Source of the DNA: CALOCY01 sp942491975
Lineage (GTDB): Bacteria; Bacteroidota; Bacteroidia; Bacteroidales; Prolixibacteraceae
NCBI GenBank assembly: GCA_942491975.1
Contig: CALOCY010000004.1
Location: 62,001-126,000, forward strand
DNA: 64,000 bases
Direction of reading: 5' to 3'
The first letter of the stretch is position 1. The number at the start of each line of letters is the position of its first letter. The position numbers were made by a program, and so were the translations under genes. The notes beneath the pieces are model-generated. The model was given only the letters and a program-made list of their open reading frames with translations, was not told the origin of the DNA and made no database searches. Shown here in pieces: positions 51,311 through 61,505 of this stretch.

Positions 51311-52015
51311 ATGAGCATTCACAACGAAGCCCGAAAAGGCGATATTGCAAAAACTGTTTTATTGCCCGGAGATCCGTTAAGGGCTAAATACATTGCCGAT
51401 ACATTTCTCGAAAATCCTGTTTGTTACAACAATGTGCGGGGAATGTTAGGTTTTACCGGCAGTTATAAAGGCAAAAAAATCAGTGTGCAGGGATCGGGTA
51501 TGGGTATGCCGTCCATGTCAATCTATGCACAGGAACTGATTGAAGAGTATGATGTGGAAAATCTTATACGCATTGGGACCTGTGGCACTTTTCAGGAAAA
51601 TATCCACTGCCGGGATGTCATTCTGGCCCAATCGGCTTCTACCGATTCGCAAATGAACAAAATCAGGTTTTTGGGTAACGATTTTGCCCCGGCTGCCAAT
51701 TTCGGACTGCTCTTAAAAGCATATCAAATTGCCCGCGAGAAAAATATTCCGGTGCATGTGGGAAACATCTTATCGTCTGATTTCTTTTACAACGACGATC
51801 ACCTGGGAGACACGTTCATGGTCTGGAAAAAATACGGGACATTGGCTGTAGAGATGGAAACATCAGCCCTCTATACCCTTGCTGCACGTTTTAACCGGAA
51901 AGCACTGGCTATTCTTACGGTGAGCGACCACATTATAAAAGGGGAAAAAGCATCGTCACACGAACGGCAAAACAGCTTTCGGCAAATGATCGAAATTGCC
52001 CTTGAATTGGGATAA
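51311..52015 (+). CDS. deoD: Purine-nucleoside phosphorylase, DeoD type
   Basis: 234 residues. Hexameric enzyme that splits purine (deoxy)nucleosides with phosphate for salvage. LPGDPLRAKYIADTFLENP, GSGMGMPSMSIYAQELI, RIGTCG, VEMETSALYTLAARF and LTVSDHI are the family's phosphate, ribose and base contacts. Preceded by a stretch with CTTTGCGTCTCTGCGCCTTTGC-like repetitive text (51220-51248). Confidence 0.96.
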   Translation: MSIHNEARKGDIAKTVLLPGDPLRAKYIADTFLENPVCYNNVRGMLGFTGSYKGKKISVQGSGMGMPSMSIYAQELIEEYDVENLIRIGTCGTFQENIHCRDVILAQSASTDSQMNKIRFLGNDFAPAANFGLLLKAYQIAREKNIPVHVGNILSSDFFYNDDHLGDTFMVWKKYGTLAVEMETSALYTLAARFNRKALAILTVSDHIIKGEKASSHERQNSFRQMIEIALELG

Positions 52016-52052
52016 TTTGTATCTTTAGTATCAATTTTTAAACCAGGCGTTT

Positions 52053-53708
52053 ATGCGGGGATATATTATTGCTCTTTTATTGATCTGTACATGGACCTTT
52101 ACCGGAGCGCAGAGTGCTAAAGAAAAGGGGTTGGGGGCCATTACCCCGGAACTCATCAGGGGACAGCTGGAATACCTCGCTTCCGACTGGATGGAAGGAC
52201 GGGAAATCGGCACCAAAGGAAATTTCATGGCCGGCGATTACATTCAAAGCATCTTCAAAATGAATGGCATACAACCGTCAGGTGATGTCGAACAATTCTG
52301 GCCCAACCGTTATCAGGTACTTCAGGGGATTCCCGGCAACAAATACCGCACATTCTTTCAGAACTTTGAAGTTATTCAGGTGCTGCCTGCCGACAGGCAC
52401 TCCCTCTCAATAACTCTTGGCAGTGAAGAGGCCTCAAAAACGTATGATTATGCGTATAAAACCGATTTCATTGCCGACATTGCCGATAAATCCAAAAAAC
52501 TGCACGCCCCATTGGTATTTATTGGCTACGGGTTTACCGATGAAGCATTAAAATACGACGATTTTAAAGGCATTGATGTCAAAGGGAAAATTGTTCTCCG
52601 GATTGCAGGCTACCCCGGAAAGAATGACACAAACTCATTGGCATATAAAAAAATGGGCGGTAAAAGCCAATACGAAATCGACCAGCTAAAAAACAGGCTT
52701 ATCCTAAAACATGGTGCACTTGCCGTGATTGAATACAATCCCTTTCAAAATGAGACAAAAGAGTGGGTGGCAAATACCCCTTTCAGGCACAACCAGGCAA
52801 TGTACGAAGGCGACGAACAGCCACAATCAATCTATGATAAACACATTGTCTTGCCTTCAAAAGCAACTGAAGAACTGTCAGTAATTACCATCTCGGAACG
52901 GATTTTAACCGATATTCTTACTGCAAACAATATCTCGTTGGAAAAATTCTTTCAGCAAACAGCACAACTGCAATCGTACTCCGGGAAACTGAAAAAAACG
53001 AAGGCAAACATTATTATTGACAGTCAAACCCGGCTGTTGAAAGCACGCAATATCATCGGAAAAATAGAAGGCGAACGCGATGACGAATTGATCATTGTAG
53101 GCGCACATTACGACCACATGGGAAAATATAACGGGCAGGTATTTAACGGGGCTGATGACAATGGCTCGGGTACAGTTGCCGTGATGAGCATTGCCCGGGC
53201 ATGTATGGCTGCCGGGGTAAAACCTAAACGTACCATTATTTTTGCCTGCTGGGACGGTGAAGAACGGAGCCTCGCCGGATCAACCTATTTTGTTGATAAT
53301 TTCAAAAATATTGACAAAACGATGGTGTATATAAACTTCGACATGATTGGGCGCGACACCAATCCCAAAGCATCCCGAAAAGATGTGCTCATGTTCTATA
53401 CCAAAGCTTTTCCCGTATTGGAAAAAATGAATAAAAACCACGTAACCCAATACAACCTGAACCTGGAAACCGACTACCGCCGGTGGGAAAACCCTGTCGG
53501 GGGAAGCGACAACAGCCCGTTTGCCCGCGAAGGTATCCCTATCATGTGGTACCATACCAATGATCACCCCGATTACCACAAAGCATCCGACCATGTGGAG
53601 CTGATCAACTGGAACAAAATGCTTGACATTATCAAAGTCAGTTTCTTAAATATATGGGAACTGGCCAACCGTGAAGCCCCCATAGTAAAAGAACAAACTT
53701 TTGATTAA
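52053..53708 (+). CDS. Secreted M28-family zinc aminopeptidase
   Basis: 551 residues with a signal peptide (YIIALLLICTWTFTGAQS). Two-zinc site residues are in VGAHYDHMG, GADDNGSGTVAV, WDGEERSLAGS, INFDMIGRD and the final HPDYHKASDHVE. A protease-associated-like insertion (about residues 120-250) precedes the catalytic part, as in many M28 exopeptidases. Probably releases N-terminal amino acids from peptides in the periplasm or outside. The next gene begins 27 nt later. Confidence 0.9.
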   Translation: MRGYIIALLLICTWTFTGAQSAKEKGLGAITPELIRGQLEYLASDWMEGREIGTKGNFMAGDYIQSIFKMNGIQPSGDVEQFWPNRYQVLQGIPGNKYRTFFQNFEVIQVLPADRHSLSITLGSEEASKTYDYAYKTDFIADIADKSKKLHAPLVFIGYGFTDEALKYDDFKGIDVKGKIVLRIAGYPGKNDTNSLAYKKMGGKSQYEIDQLKNRLILKHGALAVIEYNPFQNETKEWVANTPFRHNQAMYEGDEQPQSIYDKHIVLPSKATEELSVITISERILTDILTANNISLEKFFQQTAQLQSYSGKLKKTKANIIIDSQTRLLKARNIIGKIEGERDDELIIVGAHYDHMGKYNGQVFNGADDNGSGTVAVMSIARACMAAGVKPKRTIIFACWDGEERSLAGSTYFVDNFKNIDKTMVYINFDMIGRDTNPKASRKDVLMFYTKAFPVLEKMNKNHVTQYNLNLETDYRRWENPVGGSDNSPFAREGIPIMWYHTNDHPDYHKASDHVELINWNKMLDIIKVSFLNIWELANREAPIVKEQTFD

Positions 53709-53735
53709 ATCATAAACTGCCAAATACCACGAACC

Positions 53736-54938
53736 ATGAACCGCATATTAAAAAACATTTTGGCTGCTCTGCTCATTTGGATTGCAGCTGCATGTGACAA
53801 CACATTCAACGGTGTGCCGTCACACTACACCGATAAACTGGAAAAAGCGTTTGAAAAGGCCGGGACCAATGCCGGTCAATTAAAGCAAGCCCTGAAAGAT
53901 GCCCCCAGGAATCAAAAAGAGGGCATGGCTTACCTTATTGCATACATGCCGCAATGCGATTTGGATACGCTTACTGCCGCCTTTCTGCTTGAAAACACAA
54001 AATGGGCATACAAATCCCGCGAATCATTCGACTGGTGTAAAAACCTGCCCGATTCTGTTTTCTTCAACGAAATATTGCCGTATGCTTCCCTCAATGAGCG
54101 CAGGGACAACTGGCGTAAAGATTTTTTTGATCGCTTTTCGCCACTGGTGAAAGATTGTAAAACCATCTATGCTGCCATTGATTCGGTAAATAAAAATATC
54201 AGGGAAATTGTTGAGGTAGAATACAATACCAAACGTAAAAAAGCCGATCAAAGCCCGTATGAATCAATGGAGCAGCACATGGCCAGTTGTTCCGGCTTAT
54301 CTATTTTGCTCACTGATGCATTCAGGGCAGTAGGTATCCCGTCGCGTATTGCCGGCACCCCCATGTGGACAAACATGCGTGGCAACCATAACTGGTGCGA
54401 GGTGTGGGTTGACGGACAGTGGTACTTCACCGAATACTATCCCGATAAACTGAACCACAGTTGGTTCCTCTCCGATGCCGGGAAAGCCGATCCTGAAAAA
54501 CCGGAGCACCGGATCTACGCTTCATCGTTTAAGCCGACCACTATAACTTTTCCGTTGGTGTGGGACACAAGCATTAATTACGTATATGCCCGTAATGTAA
54601 CCGATCGTTACATTCACCTTTACCAGCAGCAACTCTCCGAATCGACACTGTCCGGCGACGAGCTAATACTAAACGTGCTCTTACTTAAGAAGGCGGCATC
54701 CGGGCAGAATGGCAATCAGCGTATATCAACCAAAATAATGGTAAAAAAAGAGGGAAAGCAGGTTGACTTTGGCTTTACTCCGGGGCCTGCTGACGATATG
54801 AATAAATTTTTGAAATTTAAGCTGCAGCAAAACACAACATACCAATTTATCTATCCCGGAGAAAACGGTAATTCTGAGGAGTACAGCTACACCACCGGTC
54901 AGAAATCAGATGAAATATTGGAAATTAAATTGCAATAG
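53736..54938 (+). CDS. Lipoprotein with transglutaminase-like domain
   Basis: 400 residues. Lipoprotein signal peptide ending IAAAC (Cys20 acylated). The transglutaminase-like core has Cys in ASCSGLSILLTDAFRAVGIPSR, His in RGNHNWCEVWVDG and an acidic residue in WYFTEYYPDK. The C-terminal ~130 residues are beta-rich and unrecognised. Members cleave or crosslink peptides; the pairing with an M28 peptidase suggests peptide breakdown in the cell envelope. Not related in context to cell-wall synthesis. Confidence 0.82.
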   Translation: MNRILKNILAALLIWIAAACDNTFNGVPSHYTDKLEKAFEKAGTNAGQLKQALKDAPRNQKEGMAYLIAYMPQCDLDTLTAAFLLENTKWAYKSRESFDWCKNLPDSVFFNEILPYASLNERRDNWRKDFFDRFSPLVKDCKTIYAAIDSVNKNIREIVEVEYNTKRKKADQSPYESMEQHMASCSGLSILLTDAFRAVGIPSRIAGTPMWTNMRGNHNWCEVWVDGQWYFTEYYPDKLNHSWFLSDAGKADPEKPEHRIYASSFKPTTITFPLVWDTSINYVYARNVTDRYIHLYQQQLSESTLSGDELILNVLLLKKAASGQNGNQRISTKIMVKKEGKQVDFGFTPGPADDMNKFLKFKLQQNTTYQFIYPGENGNSEEYSYTTGQKSDEILEIKLQ

Positions 54939-55115
54939 GGGAGGAGCCATCAATTTCGTAGGTTTCCATTCATCCGTTTTATTACATACTTATCAACAAT
55001 GCCCCGGTTTTGGATGTTTATTCATTAACTTTAAACCGTCAAAACAGCATTGCAAATATCCTGAAAAACGGCTTAAAATTTAAATAGTTTGTAATCGTAA
55101 ACGTATCCGGTAATT

Positions 55116-58100
55116 ATGACTCCGTTCACGCATCTACATGTCCACTCCCAGTACTCTATCCTCGATGGTGCTGCAAGTATAGCCGGCATGGTAAAGAAAG
55201 CCAAAGATAATAACATGGCAGCATTGGCATTGACCGATCACGGCACCATGTTCGGGATAAAGGAATTCTATGATGCATGTAAAAAAAGCGGCATAAAACC
55301 CATTTTAGGATGCGAAGCCTATATGGCTGCACGGGGGATTGATAAAAAAACAGCTAAAGAAGACCGCTCGGGATACCACTTAATTGTATTGGCAAAAAAC
55401 CATACCGGATATAAAAACCTGCTTAAGCTTGTCTCCATTGCCAATACCGATGGCTTTTACTATAAGCCGCGTATTGATAAAGAACTGCTTGAAAAATACC
55501 ATGAGGGATTGATTATAACATCTGCCTGCCTGGGAGGTGAAATCCCGCAAAAAATCATGAAAGGGGATATCCGGGGGGCAGAAGAGGCTATTCAATGGTT
55601 TAAAAAACTATTCAAAGAAGACTACTATCTTGAACTTCAGCGGCATATTACCGATGATCCCAGGATGAAGGCTGAAGTGACCGACAATCAGGCAATGGTC
55701 AATAAAACGCTGATTGAGCTGGCTCAAAAACATGATGTAAAAATCATTGCATCCAACGATTCCCATTTTATCAATGCCGAAGATGCCGATGCGCATGATA
55801 TCCTCATCTGTCTCAATACCCAATCCGATTATGACGACCCGGATCGGATCTGTTATACAAAACAGGAATGGTTCAAAACACAGGAAGAGATGAACGAACT
55901 CTTTTCAGATGTCTTGGAAGCCATTGAAAATACCAATGAAATTGCAGAAAAGGTAGAACCCTACCAGCTCAATTCTGACCCTATTATGCCCGACTTTCCG
56001 TTACCCGAAGGCTTTGATTCGGAAGGCGATTACCTGCGTCATATTACCTATGAAGGGGCGAAAAAACGGTACGGAGATCCCATACCTGACAATGTAAAAG
56101 AACGGATTGACTTTGAATTAGAAACCATCCTCTCCATGGGGTTCCCCGGTTATTTCCTTATTGTTCAGGATTTTATAAATGCAGCACGTGACATGGGCGT
56201 ACTGGTTGGCCCCGGACGTGGTTCGGCTGCCGGGGCAGCGGTCTCATACTGTGTGGGGATCACCAGTATCGATCCTATAAAACATGACCTGCTTTTTGAA
56301 CGCTTTCTAAATCCCGAACGTATCTCAATGCCCGATGTGGATATCGACTTTGATGATGACGGCCGCCAACAGGTGCTTGATTGGGTAGCTAAAAAATATG
56401 GGCAGGATAAAGTTGCGCATATTTGTACTTTTGGGACGATGGCTGCTAAAATGGCCATTCGTGATGTGGCACGGGTATTAAAACTCCCTCTCCCCGAAGC
56501 CGACCGGTTGGCTAAAATGGTTCCGGAAACACCAAAAATAACGCTGGAAAAGGCGTACAAAGAAAATCCCGAATTAAAAAAAGAGAAAGAATCCGGCAAT
56601 GAACTCATTGCAAAAACGATAAAATTTGCTGAAACACTCGAAGGATCAGTTCGCCAAAGCGGGGTACATGCCTGTGGGGTTTTGATTGGAAGGGATGCCC
56701 TTGACGAACATATCCCCTTAATGCCTACAAAAGATGAGGAACTGCTCACTACTCAATACGATGGCCGGTTTGTAGAAGCGATCGGGTTGATGAAAATGGA
56801 TTTTCTGGGATTAAAAACCCTCTCCATCATAAAAGAGTGTTTGGAAAATATCCGGCGATCAAAAGACATAACCATTGATATTGAAAACATTCCTTTTGAC
56901 GATGAGAAAACATTTGAACTGTTCAGTAATGGTGAGACGACTGCTATATTTCAGTTTGAATCGCCGGGCATGAAAAAATACCTTCGCCAGCTAAAACCCA
57001 ACCGGTTTGAAGACCTTGTGGCCATGAATGCACTCTATCGTCCGGGGCCAATGGACTACATCCCCGATTTCGTAAACCGTAAGCACGGGAAAGCCCAAAT
57101 AAAATACGATCACCCCATGATGGAGCCTTTTCTGAAAGACACCTATGGCATTACCGTATATCAGGAACAGGTGATGCTCCTGTCAAGGACACTGGGAGGC
57201 TTTACCCGTGGTGAATCGGACACCCTGCGTAAAGCAATGGGGAAGAAAAATAAAGAACTCATGGCTAAATTGGAGATGAAATTTGAAGATGGATGTTTAG
57301 CCAATAACGAATTTGTTGAAAAATGTAAAGAGATAAGTGCCGAACCGAAAAAATTGATCGGAAAAATCTGGAAAGACTGGCAGGCATTTGCCCAATATGC
57401 CTTCAATAAATCCCACTCTGTCTGTTACGCACACATTGCGTACCAAACAGGCTACCTGAAAGCACACTACCCGGCAGAATTTATGGCAGCAGTATTGAGC
57501 TGCAACCTCTCAAATATCGACAAAATTTCCATCTTTATGGATGAATGCAGGCGGATGGGAATGAACGTATTGGGACCGGATGTCAACGAATCACTGCATA
57601 AATTCACCGTCAACCAAAAGGGCGAAATCCGCTTTGGTATGGCAGGTATTAAAGGGGTTGGCGGAAGTGCTGTAATGGAAATTATCCGGGAGCGGGAGGA
57701 AAATGGACAATACAACGACATTTATGACTTTATGGAGCGGGTTAACCTTCACTCGGTCAACAAGAAAAATCTTGAGGGGCTCTCTGTCTCCGGCGCTTTC
57801 GATGGGTTGGATCAACTCAACCGGAGCCAGTTTTTTGCGGTCGACAATAATGATGTCCCCTTCATTGAAAACCTGTTAAAATATGGCAACCGTATTCAGG
57901 CCGATCGTAACCAGGCGCAACAATCGCTTTTCGGGGCATCAGGTGACAATGAATCGGCCATACAAAAACCGGTGATCCCCAACGTTGACGAATGGCCAAG
58001 CATTGTCAAGCTTGAAAAAGAGAAAAACCTGATTGGCATATACCTCTCTGCTCACCCTCTTGATGACTATAAACTGGAAATGGAGCATTTTACATCCAAA

Positions 58101-58667
58101 GGCATTACCCTTAAAAATATCAATGAAAACATTGATGAACTAAAAGGGAAAGAACTTGTCATAGGCGGCATGGTTACCAATGCACACGAAGGGGTAACCA
58201 AAACCGGCAAGCCTTTTGGAAAACTGACACTGTCTGATTATGACAGCTCATATCAGTTCTATTTCTTTGGAAATGACTATGCAAAATTCCGCAACTTTGT
58301 GAAAATAAACTTTTTCCTGTTACTTAAAGGAAAGGTACAGCCCCGGTTCTTCGGACGCAACCAAAACGGCCCCGAACAACTCGAATTTAGGGTAGAGCAC
58401 GTGGAATTGCTCTCTGAAGTACGCGAAAACAGAATTAAAAAAATAACGCTTCAGGTACCATTGGAAAAAGTAAATGCCCAATTTATAGCTGAACTTGAAG
58501 AAAAAACAGCCTCCAACAAAGGAAAAGCTCATCTCTACTTTAACGTGTGGGATGAGCAAAACAAATTGTTGATTAATTTGTTTTCAAGAAATACACGGAT
58601 TGATTTGAATCGTGAAATGGAAACGTTTTTGCAAAAAAACGAAGACATTACTTTTCGTATCAATTAA
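55116..58667 (+). CDS. dnaE: DNA polymerase III alpha subunit
   Basis: 1183 residues, DnaE1 type. N-terminal PHP domain (HLHVHSQYSILDGAASIAG, LTDHGTMFGIKEF), palm with the catalytic aspartates in MPDVDIDFDDDGRQ, GRGSAAGAAVSYCVGIT, fingers with YRPGPMDYIPDFVNRKHG, helix-hairpin-helix (GIKGVGGSAVMEII), then an OB fold (ELVIGGMVTNAHEGVTKTG). Catalyses replication. The PHP metal ligands appear mostly kept. Confidence 0.97.
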   Translation: MTPFTHLHVHSQYSILDGAASIAGMVKKAKDNNMAALALTDHGTMFGIKEFYDACKKSGIKPILGCEAYMAARGIDKKTAKEDRSGYHLIVLAKNHTGYKNLLKLVSIANTDGFYYKPRIDKELLEKYHEGLIITSACLGGEIPQKIMKGDIRGAEEAIQWFKKLFKEDYYLELQRHITDDPRMKAEVTDNQAMVNKTLIELAQKHDVKIIASNDSHFINAEDADAHDILICLNTQSDYDDPDRICYTKQEWFKTQEEMNELFSDVLEAIENTNEIAEKVEPYQLNSDPIMPDFPLPEGFDSEGDYLRHITYEGAKKRYGDPIPDNVKERIDFELETILSMGFPGYFLIVQDFINAARDMGVLVGPGRGSAAGAAVSYCVGITSIDPIKHDLLFERFLNPERISMPDVDIDFDDDGRQQVLDWVAKKYGQDKVAHICTFGTMAAKMAIRDVARVLKLPLPEADRLAKMVPETPKITLEKAYKENPELKKEKESGNELIAKTIKFAETLEGSVRQSGVHACGVLIGRDALDEHIPLMPTKDEELLTTQYDGRFVEAIGLMKMDFLGLKTLSIIKECLENIRRSKDITIDIENIPFDDEKTFELFSNGETTAIFQFESPGMKKYLRQLKPNRFEDLVAMNALYRPGPMDYIPDFVNRKHGKAQIKYDHPMMEPFLKDTYGITVYQEQVMLLSRTLGGFTRGESDTLRKAMGKKNKELMAKLEMKFEDGCLANNEFVEKCKEISAEPKKLIGKIWKDWQAFAQYAFNKSHSVCYAHIAYQTGYLKAHYPAEFMAAVLSCNLSNIDKISIFMDECRRMGMNVLGPDVNESLHKFTVNQKGEIRFGMAGIKGVGGSAVMEIIREREENGQYNDIYDFMERVNLHSVNKKNLEGLSVSGAFDGLDQLNRSQFFAVDNNDVPFIENLLKYGNRIQADRNQAQQSLFGASGDNESAIQKPVIPNVDEWPSIVKLEKEKNLIGIYLSAHPLDDYKLEMEHFTSKGITLKNINENIDELKGKELVIGGMVTNAHEGVTKTGKPFGKLTLSDYDSSYQFYFFGNDYAKFRNFVKINFFLLLKGKVQPRFFGRNQNGPEQLEFRVEHVELLSEVRENRIKKITLQVPLEKVNAQFIAELEEKTASNKGKAHLYFNVWDEQNKLLINLFSRNTRIDLNREMETFLQKNEDITFRIN

Positions 58668-58671
58668 TTTA

Positions 58672-58679
58672 TAAATTTG
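58672..58679 (+). promoter_or_regulatory. -7 promoter box of trxA
   Basis: TAAATTTG matches TAnnTTTG, 46 nt before the trxA ATG and just after the dnaE stop. Confidence 0.45.
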
Positions 58680-58725
58680 TGAGGATTTTAATCCGGAACG
58701 TTAAACTTATAAAATATTAGAAATC

Positions 58726-59043
58726 ATGGCTATTGAAGTAAACGATGCTAATTTTGAAGAAATTGTACTTAAATCGGACAAACCTGTTCTTGTTGACTTT
58801 TGGGCAGAATGGTGCGGACCATGCCGCATGGTTGCCCCTCTTGTTGCCGAACTGGCAACCGAATACGAAGGGAAAGCGGTAATTGTAAAAATGGACGTTG
58901 ATTCCAGCTCTGCAACACCTGCAAAATATGGTATTCGTAATATCCCGACGATTCTTTTCTTTAAAAACGGGGAAGTGGCAGACAAGCAGGTAGGTGCCGT
59001 ACCTAAAACCATACTGGCCTCTAAACTGGATGCATTGATGTAG
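58726..59043 (+). CDS. trxA: Thioredoxin
   Basis: 105 residues. Active site WAEWCGPCRMVAP, buried Asp in PVLVDFWAEW and the cis-proline loop IRNIPTILFF are intact, so a standard thioredoxin-fold reductant of protein disulfides. Own promoter and terminator. Confidence 0.97.
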   Translation: MAIEVNDANFEEIVLKSDKPVLVDFWAEWCGPCRMVAPLVAELATEYEGKAVIVKMDVDSSSATPAKYGIRNIPTILFFKNGEVADKQVGAVPKTILASKLDALM

Positions 59044-59062
59044 CAAAATATTTTTCTGCTTT

Positions 59063-59088
59063 AAGCTGGCTTTTGCCGGCTTTTTTTG
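59063..59088 (+). terminator. Rho-independent terminator of trxA
   Basis: AAGCTGGC and GCCGGCTT pair (one G-U) around a TTTT loop, followed by at least five T, 20 nt after the trxA stop. Confidence 0.85.
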
Positions 59089-59124
59089 TTTTTATGCGGC
59101 AGGTAAACCATAAAAGATGTATTT

Positions 59125-59411
59125 ACCTGAGTTCGATTTAAGAATTTTTCTCTAACATATTTGATAGTAAGCATTTTAAATAAAAAAACTTTTGTTCGTG
59201 AGTCGCCAAAATTGCGCGATGCGGGCTAATTGGTTACATTGAAAATGTAAACAGCTTTATTTTGGCTTGATTTTTCTTTGCTTCGTTTCTTTTCATCTAA
59301 GGAAAAGAAATGAAGGGGGCTTGGGGCTTTGCCCTATTTGCTCAGCAAATCAACAACTTAACACATTTTTCAAACATTTTGAATACAACTATTTTATAAT
59401 CGAACTCAGGT
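59125..59411 (+). mobile_element. MITE, copy 1, with TATTT target duplication
   Basis: 287 bp. Terminal inverted repeat ACCTGAGTTCGA at the left and TCGAACTCAGGT at the right, exact over 12 bp. TATTT stands on both sides (59120-59124 and 59412-59416), a perfect 5-bp target duplication. No open frame of a transposase. Nearly identical to 61506-61791, with only a few substitutions and one length change in an A run. Its right end lies five bases before the ATG of the glycosyltransferase. Confidence 0.9.
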
Positions 59412-59416
59412 TATTT

Positions 59417-60304
59417 ATGAAAGTTTGCGGGTTTACAGTAGTAAAAAATGCCATACACAACGACTATCCGGTTGTTGAATCCATAAAATCAGCCCTTCCG
59501 TTATGTGATCATTTTTTGGTAGCATTGGGTAATAGCGATGATAATACCGAACAGGTTATCTCCGAAATCAACTCCCCAAAGGTTGAGGTTGTACATACGC
59601 AATGGCCTGAAAACTTCTTTGACGACCCCTGGTTTCTCTCCAAACTAACCAATGAAGCATTTGACCTGATCCCTGATGAATACGATTGGTGCCTTTATCT
59701 TCAATCTGACGAAGTATTGCACGAAAATGATTATGACGAACTGAAAAAAGAGATGACATACCATAACAACAACCCCGATGTGGACGGGTTAATATTCAAT
59801 TGGTATCATTTCTGGGGAAGCTACTGTTATTATGGATGGTCGCGCAAATGGTACCGCCGCGATGTAAGGATTATAAAAAACAACAAGGATATTCGCTCAT
59901 GGCACGATGCGCAGGGGTTTCGGCTAAAAAACGGGGGAAAGATAACAGGGGCAATAACCAATGCCCGTATTTATCACTACGGGTGGGTTAAAAACCTTAA
60001 ATCAATCTATAAAAAAATCGAAAAAAGCCCGTGGGCTTCATCGGGAAACGCCCGGGAGAAAAAGTTCTCGTTTGAATCGGATTATGACAATGTGCGTATC
60101 TTCAAAGGGACACACCCCGGGGTAATGAAAGAGAGGATCTCCCAATTTCCCTGGCAAATAGATATTGATCCCCAAAAAAAGCGGCTAAAACTAAAAAACC
60201 GGATACTTTTGTGGGTTGAAGAAAAAACCGGGTGCCGCTTGTTTGAAAACCAGCATTTTTATGTTTACGGCAACTGTAAACGACGGACCAACATATTGGA
60301 TTAA
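59417..60304 (+). CDS. Glycosyltransferase, family 2-like
   Basis: 295 residues from the ATG at 59417. A longer frame starting at 59267 runs inside the MITE and is rejected. MKVCGFTVVKNAIHNDYPVVESI and the downstream CDHFLVALGNSDDNTEQVI are the opening of the GT-A nucleotide fold, and CLYLQSDEVLHENDYDEL holds the DxD-like metal motif. Probably transfers a sugar in surface polysaccharide synthesis; donor and acceptor are unknown. The original upstream region was displaced by the MITE. Confidence 0.75.
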   Translation: MKVCGFTVVKNAIHNDYPVVESIKSALPLCDHFLVALGNSDDNTEQVISEINSPKVEVVHTQWPENFFDDPWFLSKLTNEAFDLIPDEYDWCLYLQSDEVLHENDYDELKKEMTYHNNNPDVDGLIFNWYHFWGSYCYYGWSRKWYRRDVRIIKNNKDIRSWHDAQGFRLKNGGKITGAITNARIYHYGWVKNLKSIYKKIEKSPWASSGNAREKKFSFESDYDNVRIFKGTHPGVMKERISQFPWQIDIDPQKKRLKLKNRILLWVEEKTGCRLFENQHFYVYGNCKRRTNILD

Positions 60305-60307
60305 AGG

Positions 60308-61237
60308 GTGAATACGATTTTCGACATACAGGAACTGCAGCAATTCGACAACCTTCGGTTTATTGCCCGTGAGGTGGTAGAAGGGTTCATCACCGGGATG
60401 CATCGCAGCCCCTTCCATGGCTTTTCGGTTGAATTTGCCGAACACCGCCAGTACAATACCGGGGAATCAACAAAGCATATCGACTGGAAAGTTTTTGCGC
60501 GTACCGACCGTCTGTATGTAAAGCAGTACGAAGAAGAGACCAACTTGCGTTGTCAGTTGGTGATTGATACCTCGTCATCAATGCTTTTCCCTTACAATAA
60601 GGGGAAATACGTTCCGGCCAATAAACTCTCTTTCTCAACCTATGCTGCTGCGGCCCTGATTTACCTGTTGCGTAAACAGCGCGATGCCGTTGGTCTTTCA
60701 CTCTTTTCAGATGACCTGGAGTTTCATGCTGATGCACGGTTATCGACCGTACACACCGAATTGATGTACAACAAACTGGCTTCGTTGCTTACTGCTGATG
60801 CCGCAAAACTCAAAAAAGGCACCAATGCTGCCGAAGTACTGCACCAAATTGCCGAAAACATACACAAACGGTCGCTGGTAATTATTTTTAGCGACATGCT
60901 TGACAGTGAAACCTCCGAAGAACTTTTCCCGGCACTGCAACACCTGCGTTACAATAAACACGAGGTGGTACTCTTTCATGTGACCGACAAAAAACATGAA
61001 CACGACTTTAACTTCTCAAACCATCCGCACCACTTCGTAGACCTTGAAACGGGCGAGAGCATCCGCTTCAACCCGTCCGAAATACGAAAAACATACCGTA
61101 AATCAGTAAAAGACTACTTTCAGGAGTTAAAAGTAAAATGCGGGCAATACCACATCGACCTTGTTGAAGCTGACATGAACGATGACTTTAAACACGTGCT
61201 TTCAACTTTTTTGCTTAAACGGGGGAAATTATTATAA
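60308..61237 (+). CDS. DUF58 domain protein (von Willebrand A-like)
   Basis: 309 residues with a GTG start three bases after the previous stop. N-terminal FHGFSVEFAEHRQYNTGESTK..DWKVFART is the DUF58 signature, followed by a von Willebrand A-type fold with the metal motif DTSSSM near residue 86. DUF58 proteins usually accompany a MoxR AAA ATPase, but none is in the window. No signal peptide or membrane helix, so cytoplasmic. Function unknown. Confidence 0.88.
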   Translation: MNTIFDIQELQQFDNLRFIAREVVEGFITGMHRSPFHGFSVEFAEHRQYNTGESTKHIDWKVFARTDRLYVKQYEEETNLRCQLVIDTSSSMLFPYNKGKYVPANKLSFSTYAAAALIYLLRKQRDAVGLSLFSDDLEFHADARLSTVHTELMYNKLASLLTADAAKLKKGTNAAEVLHQIAENIHKRSLVIIFSDMLDSETSEELFPALQHLRYNKHEVVLFHVTDKKHEHDFNFSNHPHHFVDLETGESIRFNPSEIRKTYRKSVKDYFQELKVKCGQYHIDLVEADMNDDFKHVLSTFLLKRGKLL

Positions 61238-61500
61238 CACTAATATAGCGAAGAGAAAGATGGGAAGTGTTATCTATTTATTATCCTAAAAAATGGATGA
61301 AACCCTGCTCCCGGTCCACGATGGATATCGGGATTATTGCATCTACTTTAGTAGAAATAAGGCACTTGTCCATACATCGTTTTGGAATGACAAAAATACG
61401 TTCTGGTAGGATGCCTGCTCCATGACCAACGCAAAAATCAGCCTCCATAAACAACGAATGGGAACTCACCCTGTGGGGATAAAATGTATTTGAAACAACC
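61238..61500. other. Intergenic stretch after the DUF58 gene
   Basis: About 260 bp with no supported gene. Short frames exist on both strands (a 38-codon plus frame from 61292 and a 62-codon minus frame 61281-61469), neither with a recognisable family. It may be a gene remnant. Confidence 0.4.
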
Positions 61501-61505
61501 TATCA

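Noticed and set aside
59267..59416. Open frame joined to the N-terminus of the glycosyltransferase
   Set aside because: The sequence lies inside the MITE and an identical stretch occurs at 61648-61796 without the gene; the family start is at 59417.
61281..61469. 62-codon minus-strand frame after the DUF58 gene
   Set aside because: No family recognised and a competing short frame on the plus strand; may be a remnant but nothing supports translation.
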